Assembly (NCBI GenBank): GCA_963803295.1
Contig: CAWDMC010000022.1
Coordinates: 310,001-374,000 of the forward strand
Direction: 5' to 3'
Length of the DNA: 64,000 nt
DNA from: CAWDMC01 sp963803295
GTDB taxonomy: Bacteria > Acidobacteriota > Terriglobia > UBA7540
The position numbers and the translations under genes are program-made. Shown here in pieces: positions 51,736 through 61,245 of the stretch. The notes under the pieces were generated by a model. It searched no databases. It was not told where the DNA came from and was given only the letters and a program-made list of their open reading frames with translations. Position 1 is the first letter of the stretch. Each line of letters opens with the position of its first letter.

Positions 51736-53991
51736 ATGAAAGCCTCGAACTCGCGTTGGAAGGAACGCCTGCAAGGGAAACTGCCCGAGAGTCTGGCACA
51801 GGAAGTGGACATCTTCGAAATGGAGATTGGCCTGCGGCGACAGCGCAAGCTTGACGAGCGCCTTTTCGCTGAGACCCGGCTTCGGCGCGGAGTCTATGGA
51901 CAGCGTTATGACAACGGCCAACGGCACGACGGCACCAAAGTCCAGGAGCTCGCCTATCCCTCAAAGCAATTAACTAAAGGGCCGAATACCTTGTGGGATG
52001 CCCGGGGTATGCAGCGCATCAAGATTCCGGGCGGAGGACTCAATGCTGCACAGCTTGAGACCCTGGCGGAACTGGCCGAGGAGTACTCCGATGGGATCGC
52101 CCACGTCACCACCCGCCAGGACGTGCAGCTCCATTATGTTCACATTGACGATACTCCCACGCTGATGCGCCGCCTGGCCGCGGCCAACATCACCACTCGC
52201 GAAGCCTGCGGCAACTCCGTTCGCAACGTGACAGCCTGCCCTTATGCCGGTGTCTGTCCCGATGAGGTGTTTGACGTCACACCGTACTCGCGCGCGCTGT
52301 CGCGCTTCCTGCTGGGGCATCCCGATTGCCAGAACTTCGGCCGCAAGTTCAAGCCCTCATTCAGCGGCTGCGTACAGCACGCTTGCGCCCTCGCCAGCAT
52401 GCACGACCTGGGATTGATTGGAGCCATCCGCACCGAAAACGGGAAGCAGGTGCGAGGCTTTGCCGTGTACGTCGGGGGAGGACTCGGTACAGTTCCCTAC
52501 CAGGCGAAACTATTCGACTCGTTCGTGCCTACAGGCGAACTGCTGCCGCTGGCCCAGGCTATCGCCCGGGTATTTGCCAGGCTGGGTGAGAAGAAGAACC
52601 GCAACCGGGCCCGGATCAAGTTTCTGGTTCATGATTTGGGAATCGAGAAATTCAGGGAATTGGTTCTCGAAGAGCGAAAGAACCTGCCCTTCGATCCGCG
52701 CTGGACCGAATACATCGAGGCCGCGGAGCAATCACAGGAAGAGCCTCTGCGTCCGCCCAGTGAGGCTCTCACCCGTGCTTCCGAAGCCTTCGAGCGCTGG
52801 CGCCGAACCAACACCCGCCCCCAGAAGCAGGAAGGCTACGTCACGGTGACCGTCACCCTTCCTCTAGGCGATATCACCGCCAATCAGCTTCGCGATCTCG
52901 CTCAGACCGTGCGGCGATTTACCCGGGAGACAATCCGCACCACCGTCGAACAAAACTTCGTCATTCGCTGGGTAAGCCAAAGTGACCTGTCCGCCGTCTA
53001 CGAAGCGTTGCGCGCGACAGGTTTGGGAGACCCCGGAGCCGGGACCATCGTCGACATCATCGCCTGCCCGGGCACGGACACCTGCAAGCTGGGGATCTCC
53101 TCGTCGCGCGGACTGGCCGCCGAGCTTCGCAAACGGCTTGTGGAAAAGAGCTTTGAGCTGGACGAGTCCATCCAGGGTTTGCACATCAAGATCAGCGGGT
53201 GCTTTAACAGCTGCGGCCAACATCACGTCGCCGACCTCGGCTTTTATGGCGTCAGCCGCAAAATGAGCGGCTATGCCGTACCCCATTTTCAAGTGGTTCT
53301 GGGCGGGCAGTGGGAACAGAACGCGGGCTCTTATGGACTCCCAGTGATGGCCATTCCCTCTAAGAACATTCCGGAGGTGGTAACGCGCCTGACAGAGAAG
53401 TACGTCACTGCCCGAGAGAGTGGCGAAACCTTCAAGGATTTTTGCAAGCGCATCGGAAAAGCTGAAATAAAGAGCCTGCTGGAGGATCTTGCCCGTCCGC
53501 CGGCGAGTGCCGTGGATCGCTCTTTCTTCAGCGACTGGGGCGACCCGCGAGAGTACAGCCTCGGCGATTTAGGCGTCGGCGAATGCGCGGGAGAAGTGGT
53601 ATCGCCGATCGATTTCGAGCTGGGAGCGGCCGAGCGGCAAGTCTTTGAAGCGCAATTGTCTCTGGAAAAGGGCAAGGTCGAGGAATCCGCCCAAACGGCG
53701 TATCGGGCCATGCTCGGCGCCGCGAAAGCGCTGGTCAAATTGGAACTCGCCAACGTCTCCGACGATCCCGAGCGAATCATCGAGGAATTCAGGGCGCGCT
53801 TTTATGACACGCAGAAGTTCTTCGATCCCTTCGCCGGAGGGAAGTTCGCCCAGTATCTCTTCGCAGCTCACCAGAAGTCCGAAGGACCACACACTCCCGA
53901 CTCGGCACGGTACCTCATCGATGAAGCTCAGCTCTTCATTGACGCTTCCCATAGCTGCTATAGCCGGATGGGCGCGCCGGCCCTGGTCTGA
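51736..53991 (+). CDS. Siroheme nitrite/sulfite reductase with C-terminal HEPN-like domain
   Basis: 751 residues from the ATG at 51736 (GGAG at 5 bases). Two ferredoxin-like/SiR halves are visible, with substrate residues in GRKFKPSFSGC and TREACGNSVRNVTACPYAG. The Fe-S/siroheme ligands are CPGTDTC (C-x5-C) and CFNSCGQHH (C-x3-C). The catalytic region ends around residue 620; the last roughly 130 residues are a helical HEPN-like domain (GAAERQVFEAQLSLEKGKVE, YLIDEAQLFIDASHSCYSRM). The reaction is six-electron reduction of nitrite to ammonia or sulfite to sulfide. Confidence 0.9.
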   Translation: MKASNSRWKERLQGKLPESLAQEVDIFEMEIGLRRQRKLDERLFAETRLRRGVYGQRYDNGQRHDGTKVQELAYPSKQLTKGPNTLWDARGMQRIKIPGGGLNAAQLETLAELAEEYSDGIAHVTTRQDVQLHYVHIDDTPTLMRRLAAANITTREACGNSVRNVTACPYAGVCPDEVFDVTPYSRALSRFLLGHPDCQNFGRKFKPSFSGCVQHACALASMHDLGLIGAIRTENGKQVRGFAVYVGGGLGTVPYQAKLFDSFVPTGELLPLAQAIARVFARLGEKKNRNRARIKFLVHDLGIEKFRELVLEERKNLPFDPRWTEYIEAAEQSQEEPLRPPSEALTRASEAFERWRRTNTRPQKQEGYVTVTVTLPLGDITANQLRDLAQTVRRFTRETIRTTVEQNFVIRWVSQSDLSAVYEALRATGLGDPGAGTIVDIIACPGTDTCKLGISSSRGLAAELRKRLVEKSFELDESIQGLHIKISGCFNSCGQHHVADLGFYGVSRKMSGYAVPHFQVVLGGQWEQNAGSYGLPVMAIPSKNIPEVVTRLTEKYVTARESGETFKDFCKRIGKAEIKSLLEDLARPPASAVDRSFFSDWGDPREYSLGDLGVGECAGEVVSPIDFELGAAERQVFEAQLSLEKGKVEESAQTAYRAMLGAAKALVKLELANVSDDPERIIEEFRARFYDTQKFFDPFAGGKFAQYLFAAHQKSEGPHTPDSARYLIDEAQLFIDASHSCYSRMGAPALV

Positions 53992-54052
53992 TGAGTGTTA
54001 CCGGTCTTATGAACGCTCAGTTCTGCAGCAGCGCTGTTTTCAAGGCCGAAAT

Positions 54053-54079
54053 CGCCGGTGGGGACACCGGCGTTACAGC
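54053..54079 (+). repeat. REP-like hairpin with GTTACAGC tail
   Basis: CGCCGGTG (54053-54060) pairs with CACCGGCG (54065-54072), followed by TTACAGC. It lies between the reductase and the next gene. Confidence 0.7.
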
Positions 54080-54098
54080 AAGGCGTAAAGGAACCCTG

Positions 54099-54701
54099 AT
54101 GGAACTCCAACATATCAACGTCAAGATTCTGCTCGAGAATACCGGGCAGTTCGACCTCAGTGCGCTTGTCCCCGTCTTCCACGATTGGATCAGGAAGCAG
54201 AACCGGGAAGAATTGCTGTTGGATGTCGCCGATTACACCCACGTTCACCATGGCCCGGGAGTAGTGCTGATCGGGCATGAGGGCGACTACAGCGTCGACA
54301 ACACGGGTGGACGCCTGGGGGTCCGCTATAACCGCAAAGCCGCGCTCGAGGGAAGCAACCTGGATCGCCTGGCTCAAGCGACTCGCGCCGCCCTGAACGC
54401 CTGCCTGCTCTTAGAACGAGAGCCGCGCCTTGAGGGGCCTCGGGAAAAACTCCGCTTCAACGGCCACGAGATCGAGGTGTCCGTTAACGATCGCCTGATC
54501 GCCCCGAACGACGAGAGATCCCGGGAAGCGGCAGGTTCCGAGCTCCGCGGCTTCTTTGCCGGACTGTTTGGGGAAGCCGAATACACCCTGTCATTCGAGC
54601 AGGATTCGCGACGGCTCTTGTCGGCCACCGCAGAGACATCCCGTGCCTTCAGCCTTGCCGAATTACTGAATAACCTCGCTTCCGTGTTATCAAATACCTG
54701 A
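54099..54701 (+). CDS. Protein of unknown function downstream of the reductase
   Basis: 200 residues; the ATG at 54099 follows AAAGGA and the hairpin at 54053, so the longer frame that starts at 53991 is not preferred. No domain recognised. Motifs include NVKILLENTGQFDLSALVPV, VADYTHVHHGPGVVLIGHEG and a C-terminal FSLAELLNNLASVLSN. His residues in YTHVHHGP could bind a metal or heme. Its position suggests a role with the siroheme reductase. Confidence 0.65.
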   Translation: MELQHINVKILLENTGQFDLSALVPVFHDWIRKQNREELLLDVADYTHVHHGPGVVLIGHEGDYSVDNTGGRLGVRYNRKAALEGSNLDRLAQATRAALNACLLLEREPRLEGPREKLRFNGHEIEVSVNDRLIAPNDERSREAAGSELRGFFAGLFGEAEYTLSFEQDSRRLLSATAETSRAFSLAELLNNLASVLSNT

Positions 54702-54750
54702 TCGGTATGATTCGGTGTGCGGCCGCAAGGCTGGACCCAAAACTCGAATT

Positions 54751-55320
54751 CTAGCTTAGCTCATATTCAGGCTTCATTCTGGCAGTGCGCCGCTGCCTTT
54801 CGCTAAGGTGTGCCTCGCCAAGGGTCGGCAGCCTGCGCAACATTACCTCGCCCGTCCCGGTATGGAACAGGATGCTGCGGCCAAAAGTGCCTCCCAGGTC
54901 GGTCGCTGCGATGACAAACCCCTCCGCCTGCAGCAGTTCCATCGCAACCTTGCGATTCTGTGCGCCAATGGTAGTTTGCGGAGAAGCCTTCGCGGAAACA
55001 GGCAGGACGTCCGCGCCCCCGAACACCTTCACCTCTAACTCGAGCCGGGCCGCACCCAGCGCGTCAAACTTCTGTGCCAGATAGCGAATGCAGAAGTCCA
55101 CGTAGCGGCGACTTTCGGCAAAACCCAAGCCTACCGAACTCGTTTGCGGGCACCTGGGCAACATGGCATGACAAAGCGCCCCGACGCCTAGCCTGGCGCT
55201 CCAGAAGGTGACCCCAACACACGATCCCAGAATTGTGCGCAGGATTGCTGGTCTGCGAGCCAGATGGAGTTCTCCCGGCCGCAAGTAGACTTGTAGGCAC
55301 TCATGTTGCCATTGGTTCAT
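54751..55320 (-). CDS. cheD: CheD chemoreceptor glutamine deamidase
   Basis: 189 residues with the CheD core: RPGELHLARRPAILRTILGS then CVGV (catalytic Cys), GALCHAMLP (catalytic His) and VKVFGGADVL. CheD deamidates receptor glutamines and binds CheC/CheY-P. It is divergent from the STAS-cheA operon. Confidence 0.9.
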   Translation of the reverse strand: MNQWQHECLQVYLRPGELHLARRPAILRTILGSCVGVTFWSARLGVGALCHAMLPRCPQTSSVGLGFAESRRYVDFCIRYLAQKFDALGAARLELEVKVFGGADVLPVSAKASPQTTIGAQNRKVAMELLQAEGFVIAATDLGGTFGRSILFHTGTGEVMLRRLPTLGEAHLSERQRRTARMKPEYELS

Positions 55321-55750
55321 TGATGTTCCTGCTTCACCAGATGATAGATCGGCCGGACGGAGAAAAACTTTATCGAAACTGGCGTTTATGCTTACTGAGC
55401 ATTACAAATCATAGTGACGCCGAAGACGCCGGTGGGTGAGGACACCGGCGCTACAGTAGTAATAGTTAATAAGGCCTTTTTGGACCAGCACTTGACTGCA
55501 TTCACATAACCGGAAGCCAGCGGAATTCAATCCCCGTCGCCGTGGCTCCCTCCGATTACCGTCTCGGTCTTACCTGACGGTTACCTCGCGCGGAAAATAA
55601 AAACGCCTTCTTTTAAAGTCCACAAGCGTTCGGGCCGATGAGAGATTGGAACGTCGAAGAGCCCTCTTTGTGGATCGAGAGCTCTACAAGTACGGCGCGC
55701 CAGGGAATCGGCAGGTTCTAAATCCAAAAGTAACAGGTAGCTCGACCTTT
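55321..55750. other. cheD/STAS intergenic region
   Basis: No gene. Contains the REP-like hairpin 55427-55456 and presumably promoters for cheD (minus) and the chemotaxis operon (plus), not resolved by eye. Confidence 0.4.
55427..55456 (+). repeat. REP-like hairpin with CTACAG tail
   Basis: CGCCGGTG (55427-55434) with CACCGGCG (55443-55450), followed by CTACAG. Confidence 0.75.
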
Positions 55751-56047
55751 ATGTTTGACATTACCCGTAGTGAGACTGACGGCGTTCTCATAGTTGCAGG
55801 CACGCTCGACATTAGTTCATCCGATGAATTGCGTAAAGCGCTCTCCGATTGCCTCAACCGGGAACCCGAAGTGAAGGTGGATTTGTCTCGCGTCGACGCG
55901 TGCGATACCGCCGCGCTGCAAGTGCTTTATTCCCTGCACAAGAGTGCTGGAATGTCGCACAAGATCTTCCGGATCACCGCGCTCTCGGAAGCGGTCGAGA
56001 AGATGGTAACCGCTCTCGGGCTGAGCATGAGCCACTTTACGGCTTAG
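55751..56047 (+). CDS. STAS-domain protein of the chemotaxis cluster
   Basis: 98 residues from the ATG at 55751. STAS fold: GVLIVAGTLDISSSDELRKA and VDLSRVDACDTAALQVLYSL, with Thr in the usual Ser position. Followed by cheA after 61 bases. Likely a sensor or coupling component of this pathway. Confidence 0.8.
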   Translation: MFDITRSETDGVLIVAGTLDISSSDELRKALSDCLNREPEVKVDLSRVDACDTAALQVLYSLHKSAGMSHKIFRITALSEAVEKMVTALGLSMSHFTA

Positions 56048-56108
56048 CGCACACTCCGATGCCTGTAAGTCATGAACGACTCTAAAGCGCTGAATTGAGA
56101 GAGGCAAC

Positions 56109-58157
56109 GTGCAACACAAATGGCTCGACGTATTTCTGCAAGAAGCGGATGACCTGCTGGCACAGATCGAGGAAGCGGCCCTCGCCCTCCTCCAACCCGG
56201 AGCGCCGGCGGAACTTATCAATCAACTTTTTCGCGCCTTCCACACCATTAAAGGATCGGGTGGCATGTGCGGGTTGGAGAAAGTTGCTGGTTTTACCCAT
56301 CATATCGAGACGCTGCTCGACAAAGTGCGCGGGGGTTCCGTGCCCGTGTCGCCGCAACTGGGCGAGCTCGTCCTGGAGGCCCGCGATCATCTCAAAGCGA
56401 TCATTGGAGCCGAACAGGGCGGCGAGCCCGTCGATTCCGCTACCGGTGAGAAGCTTATCGCGAGGCTTGAGGCTTTCTCGGGAGCGGCAGTTACAAACCC
56501 TCCAGCCCAGCCAACTCCATGCGAGCAAAACAAATCCGCAGAGGCGCCAGCGGAACGAGCCTGGAACATTGACTTCCGTCCAAGCCCCGATCTGTTTGCT
56601 TGCGGCGGAAATCCGGCGTTGCTTTTCCGGGATCTTAGAGCCTTGGGAGAGTGTGAGATTACTGCTCACACCGATGACGTCCCTCCGCTTAATGAAATCC
56701 AGCCGAGCATCTGCTACTTCCGGTGGACCGCCACGCTCAAGAGCTCTTGCGACAGCAACGCCATTCAAGACGTGTTTCTCTTCGTCGAGGATGGGAGCGA
56801 AATCAAGATCGAGTTGGTAGAGGCTGCCGGACCACAGAATCCAGCCGACAGCAGTCTTGAGACCTCACACCAAGCGCCGGCGGCGCCCGAACCAAGGCAG
56901 TCTGAGACGCCGGGAGACAAGGCCCAGGCGCAGCCACAGAAAGCCACAAGCGAAGGTGTGAGAAAAGCCTTGGCGAAGGAGTCCACGGTACGTGTGCCGG
57001 CCGGAAGGTTGGATCGCCTGGTCAACCTGGTCGGCGAACTGGTGATGAACCAATCTCGCCTGACTCAAGCCGCACTTCAGTCGGGGGCTCCGGAACTCGC
57101 CAATCCGGTGCAGGAGATCGAGCGTCTCGTCGCCGAACTACGGGATGGCGTGCTGGGCATCCGGATGCTGCCGATCGGCATGATCTTCGGACGTTTCCGC
57201 CGTTTGGCCCACGATCTCGCGGCCGAGCTCGGCAAAGACGTCGAGCTGGTCACGGAAGGCGCGGATACGGAGCTCGATAAGAGCATTCTGGACCAGCTCC
57301 CGGACCCCCTGGTACATCTCCTGCGCAACTGTGTCGACCACGGCATCGAGCCTCCCGAAGACCGTATCGCGGCGGGCAAGCCGGGCCGCGGAACCATCCG
57401 TCTGACGGCCGCCCATACCGGATCTGACGTGGTCGTGAGTATTGAAGATGACGGACGGGGCATCAACCGGGCTGCCCTCCGTGCGAAGGCGGTCGAGAAA
57501 CAACTGATCGCACCTGATACCAACCTTAGCGATAAAGAGCTGCTCAGCCTTATTCTCCTTCCCGGCTTCTCGACCGCGCGCGAGGTTACCAATGTTTCCG
57601 GACGCGGCGTGGGCATGGACGCGGTCAAGAGGCAGATTGACACCTTGCGCGGATCGATCTCGATCTCGAGCCAGGAAGGAAAAGGCACCAAGGTCTCCCT
57701 CAGTCTTCCCCTAACGCTGGCGATCATCGATGGCCTGCTCGTACAGGTAGGAAGCGAGCAGTTCATTGTCCACATGGCGTCGGTCACCGAGAACATTGAA
57801 ATCGACCGCAGCGAGCGGTTAAGCAAAAACGGCCGCAACGTGACCAGCGTGCGGGGCGATCTGATCTCCTACATCGACTTGCGCCAGCTCTTTCACATCG
57901 AGAGCGAGGCGCCGCCGATCGAAAAAATCGTGATCGTGCAGCACGAAGAGCAGCGGGTGGGACTGGTGGTCGACCGCGTGTTGGGCACGCACCAGACCGT
58001 CTTGCAGTCTCTCGGAAGATTCTTCCGCAAAATCGACGTGGTTTCCGGCGCGACCATCATGGGCGATGGGCGTGTTGCGTTGATTCTCGATATTTCCGCT
58101 GTGGTGCGATTTGCCGATTGTCAGGCGGAGAAAGCAGCGGTAGGCGATCCCAGGTGA
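56109..58157 (+). CDS. cheA: Chemotaxis histidine kinase CheA
   Basis: 682 residues. HPt domain (1-110) with the phosphorylated His at 45 (FRAFHTIKGSGGMCG). A short linker/P2 region follows, then the dimerisation helices (RVPAGRLDRLVNLVGELVMN), the HATPase motifs LVHLLRNCVDHGIEPPEDR (N), DDGRGINRAAL (G1) and GRGVGMDAVKRQID (G2), and a C-terminal CheW-like domain (VGSEQFIVHMASVTENIEID). Complete. Confidence 0.95.
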   Translation: MQHKWLDVFLQEADDLLAQIEEAALALLQPGAPAELINQLFRAFHTIKGSGGMCGLEKVAGFTHHIETLLDKVRGGSVPVSPQLGELVLEARDHLKAIIGAEQGGEPVDSATGEKLIARLEAFSGAAVTNPPAQPTPCEQNKSAEAPAERAWNIDFRPSPDLFACGGNPALLFRDLRALGECEITAHTDDVPPLNEIQPSICYFRWTATLKSSCDSNAIQDVFLFVEDGSEIKIELVEAAGPQNPADSSLETSHQAPAAPEPRQSETPGDKAQAQPQKATSEGVRKALAKESTVRVPAGRLDRLVNLVGELVMNQSRLTQAALQSGAPELANPVQEIERLVAELRDGVLGIRMLPIGMIFGRFRRLAHDLAAELGKDVELVTEGADTELDKSILDQLPDPLVHLLRNCVDHGIEPPEDRIAAGKPGRGTIRLTAAHTGSDVVVSIEDDGRGINRAALRAKAVEKQLIAPDTNLSDKELLSLILLPGFSTAREVTNVSGRGVGMDAVKRQIDTLRGSISISSQEGKGTKVSLSLPLTLAIIDGLLVQVGSEQFIVHMASVTENIEIDRSERLSKNGRNVTSVRGDLISYIDLRQLFHIESEAPPIEKIVIVQHEEQRVGLVVDRVLGTHQTVLQSLGRFFRKIDVVSGATIMGDGRVALILDISAVVRFADCQAEKAAVGDPR

Positions 58158-58399
58158 ATCCCATAAGACGGTTTCTAGTCCTTGTTTGTCGCAACGGGAT
58201 TTGCGTTGCGACACGCTATATTCAGACGTTGATGGTAACGGAGCAGATCCCTCCGGAGCCCAACCGATTGTTGCCGCTGTTGGGCGGCACACCGATCACT
58301 CGTCCTCCCGGATGTGGGCTGGCGGCGTGACTGGCGATTGAGCAGGCCCCAGGGCCGAACGAGATTCACATTTTAGGACGAAAAGGAGAGGTAACACTC

Positions 58400-60103
58400 A
58401 TGAACTGGTACAGGAACTGCAAAACAGTAACAAAACTGATGATCGGCTTTGGCCTCATCGCCGCCATGCTTGCTTTTGTGGCGTATCGGGGAGTCACGGC
58501 CTCCAACGCGATTAATGCGATGTTGAACACGATATACGAGCGCGACCTCAAAGGGCTGTCTTCGGCGAAGGAAGCGAATATCAACCTTATCTACATCGGC
58601 CGGGCGTTCCGAGCAGCCATGCTGGCTAGCGACAAGGCGCAGGTCGAGCGCCTTCGCGGAGACGTCGACAAGTACATCACCGCCGTCAATACTCTGCTGG
58701 CCGAAACTGAAAAGACCATCGCCACCGAGGAAGGGAAGCGAGCGCTTGCTGAGACAAAAGCCGGCCTAGCCGAGTACTACCCGCAGGTCACCGAAATCAT
58801 GCGGCTGGTCGAGGCGGGCGACGCAAAGGCTGCAACGGCTTTGATGCCAAAGGCCCAGGCGGCGGCCACCCGCGCGGACGATGCTATGACCGCGGTTGCG
58901 AACGTGAAGCAGAAGGTCGCGGACCAGGCGTACAAGGATAGCGATGTCGTCGCCTCCAGCACGCAGTCGATGCTGATGACGATCGGCGCCATCGGCATTC
59001 TTCTGGCTCTCGTACTGGGCTACGTCATTGCACAAATGATTGCACGCCCGCTGGCTGCCGCCAACCGGCTGGTCGGCGCCGTCGCCGAAGGTGATCTCCG
59101 AAATAAAGTGGACGTGACATCGAAAGATGAGGTCGGCCAGATATTGATCGCCATTAACCAGATGGTGGACAGTCTGCGCAAGACCGTTGGAAGTGTAGAG
59201 GCTTCGTCTGCCAATGTCGCGAGCGGCAGTGAAGAGATGAGCTCTACCGCGCAACAACTTTCGCAGGGCGCCACAGAACAGTCCGCCGCCGCGGAAGAAA
59301 GCACCTCCTCCATGGAAGAGATGACCTCCAGCATCCAGCAGAATGCGGACAACGCCAGGCAAACCGACAAGATCGCGTCCAAAGCGGCGCAGGACGGCAA
59401 AACCAGCGGCGAGGCCGTCGCTCGGACCGTTCAGGCCATGAAAGAGGTCGCCGAAAAGATCAACATCATCGAAGAAATCGCCCGCAAGACCGATCTTCTG
59501 GCGTTAAATGCGGCGGTTGAAGCGGCACGCGCCGGCGAGCATGGGAAGGGATTCGCCGTGGTCGCGTCCGAAGTGCGTAAGCTGGCTGAACGCAGTCAGA
59601 CGGCGGCCGCGGAAATAAGCGGACTCAGCGTGGATGGTGTGCGCACCGCCGAGGGCGCCGGCGAGCTCCTGGCCAAACTTGTGCCCGATATTCAAAAGAC
59701 TGCGGAGCTGGTACGCGAAATCGCCGCTGCCAGCGCCGAACAAAGCACGGGCGCGAGCCAAGTGAATAAGGCCATCCAGCAACTCGATCAGGTGATCCAG
59801 CAAAACGCCTCTGCTTCCGAAGAAATGTCAGCGACCTCCGAAGAACTGGCTGGCCAAGCGCAACTACTACAATCCGCCATTGCCTTCTTCAAGGTCGACA
59901 ACACTGAAAGGGCGCCCCAATCACAGCCAACGTCCATGCATCCGCAGCCTCGCGCCCGGACCGCTAAGAAGGTGGCACATCCTGTGCCCATAACTACCGA
60001 AGGCGTCCAACATTACCGTCCCGGTAAGCCGAACGGGGCCAGCATCGAGTTGGGTACCAACACCGGCAACGGCGATTCGCGCGACAGGGAATTTACGGTC
60101 TAG
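58400..60103 (+). CDS. Methyl-accepting chemotaxis protein
   Basis: 567 residues. First transmembrane helix (~10-30), a 4-helix-bundle sensor (~35-190), second helix (TIGAIGILLALVLGYVIAQM), HAMP domain, and signalling domain with the hairpin KTDLLALNAAVEAARAGEHG. The C-terminus ends SRDREFTV, a short tail repeated downstream at 60207 and 61261. Ribosome-binding site AAGGAGAGG. Confidence 0.95.
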   Translation: MNWYRNCKTVTKLMIGFGLIAAMLAFVAYRGVTASNAINAMLNTIYERDLKGLSSAKEANINLIYIGRAFRAAMLASDKAQVERLRGDVDKYITAVNTLLAETEKTIATEEGKRALAETKAGLAEYYPQVTEIMRLVEAGDAKAATALMPKAQAAATRADDAMTAVANVKQKVADQAYKDSDVVASSTQSMLMTIGAIGILLALVLGYVIAQMIARPLAAANRLVGAVAEGDLRNKVDVTSKDEVGQILIAINQMVDSLRKTVGSVEASSANVASGSEEMSSTAQQLSQGATEQSAAAEESTSSMEEMTSSIQQNADNARQTDKIASKAAQDGKTSGEAVARTVQAMKEVAEKINIIEEIARKTDLLALNAAVEAARAGEHGKGFAVVASEVRKLAERSQTAAAEISGLSVDGVRTAEGAGELLAKLVPDIQKTAELVREIAAASAEQSTGASQVNKAIQQLDQVIQQNASASEEMSATSEELAGQAQLLQSAIAFFKVDNTERAPQSQPTSMHPQPRARTAKKVAHPVPITTEGVQHYRPGKPNGASIELGTNTGNGDSRDREFTV

Positions 60104-60277
60104 GAGGCTGCTGAAAAACCCTGCTCTGAGCCTCCTGTAGCGGCGCTCTATGAGCGCCGAATGGATAGAACACAAAGGCCGCCGGTCATAGACCGGCGCT
60201 ACAGCCGGCATCGAGTTGGGCGCCAACACGGGCGCAGCCGATTCACACGACCGCGAGTTCACAGAGTAGTTGCAAGA
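60104..60277 (+). other. Orphan MCP-tail copy with two REP hairpins
   Basis: Hairpins at 60135-60158 (CTGTAGC tail, stem GGCGCTC/GAGCGCC) and 60181-60204 (stem GCCGGTC/GACCGGC, tail GCTACAGC). Then 60207-60269 reads GIELGANTGAADSHDREFTE plus stop, matching the C-terminal tail of the MCP in DNA and protein, with no gene before it. Confidence 0.8.
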
Positions 60278-61237
60278 ATGATGGACAATATGGCCACCAA
60301 AACCTCCACTTCGCTATCACCCTTCGGCTGTGAACAAGGCTGGCGGACGCCGCTGTTCGGGCTGGCCGCGATGCTTGTGTTGACGTTCGCCCCGGTCAGT
60401 GGATTGGGGGAAGAGTCCCCTCTGGGCGAGCAGGTCAAAGCCGAGAGTTGTTTCAGCGCTCCGGCCCAAGCCCTTCCGAACCGGCTGACCGTGTCCAACC
60501 CTGCCGATACGACTCAGTGCGGAGTGGCAGAGGTGGAGTACGGCTGGGAGCGAGACTGGCCGGGCGGCGGCGCCCTGGACAATAGCTCGGGTTCCCTCCT
60601 TCGTTTTGGTCTGGCTCGCAACCTCGAGTTCCGCTGGAGCATCGACCAGTACCTTTCTACGCGGGATGGAGCCGGACTTCAGCACGGTATCGGCGACAAC
60701 TGGCTGGGCCTAAAGTATCGCTTTCACCGGCAGTCCGGCGCCGTCCCCGCTCTCGCGCTCAACTACGCAGTTAAAGTGCCCAGCGCGAGCTACTCCAAAG
60801 GCTTAGGCTCGGGCCGCGTCGACCACGAACTCTCATTTCTCGCGAGCCAGGACGGTCACGGCTTCCACTGGGACTTCAACGCCAACGTTTTCGCCGATGG
60901 CCGCGCCCAGGTTCCTGGTTTCGATCACAACGTGGAACTGGCCTGGGCTCTCTCGCATTCCCTAAGGGGACCTCTGCAAATCGCAGGCGAAATCTCTGGA
61001 GATAGCAGGCTCAACCCTGCGACGCCGGGGTACGCGGGAGCGCTGGCGGCACTCAGCTATGCGGTGTCACCGCGGCTCGTGCTGGACTGTGGGCTCAGTG
61101 TGGGTTTGACTTCCGCCGCCGCTCGCAAGCGCCTGGTGTTCGGACTCACCTATTCACTCACGAACCTCTACACAGCAGGGATGAGAAGGCGGATAGCATC
61201 CAAAGAGCCCCGGGATCGGACCGGCAACAATCTGTGA
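60278..61237 (+). CDS. Exported beta-barrel-like protein in the chemotaxis cluster
   Basis: 319 residues from the ATG at 60278. A signal peptide (LFGLAAMLVLTFAPVSGLG) is followed by alternating strands typical of MetA-pathway or outer-membrane transport barrels (GSLLRFGLARNLEFRWSIDQ, NWLGLKYRFHRQ, LALNYAVKVPSASYS, GHGFHWDFNANVFAD, VLDCGLSVGLTS). Possibly uptake of the chemoattractant. It displaces an earlier receptor gene. Confidence 0.7.
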   Translation: MMDNMATKTSTSLSPFGCEQGWRTPLFGLAAMLVLTFAPVSGLGEESPLGEQVKAESCFSAPAQALPNRLTVSNPADTTQCGVAEVEYGWERDWPGGGALDNSSGSLLRFGLARNLEFRWSIDQYLSTRDGAGLQHGIGDNWLGLKYRFHRQSGAVPALALNYAVKVPSASYSKGLGSGRVDHELSFLASQDGHGFHWDFNANVFADGRAQVPGFDHNVELAWALSHSLRGPLQIAGEISGDSRLNPATPGYAGALAALSYAVSPRLVLDCGLSVGLTSAAARKRLVFGLTYSLTNLYTAGMRRRIASKEPRDRTGNNL

Positions 61238-61245
61238 AGTCAAGA

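Noticed and set aside
51199..51927. 242-codon minus-strand ORF
   Set aside because: Mostly antisense to the reductase 5' end and a REP hairpin; the last ~80 codons look protein-like but I recognise nothing and there is no start.
54053..54079. Intrinsic terminator after the reductase
   Set aside because: Hairpin lacks a T-run and has the shared REP-like tail; it also precedes a co-oriented gene.
57077..57838. 253-codon minus-strand ORF
   Set aside because: Ser/Arg-rich antisense shadow of cheA.
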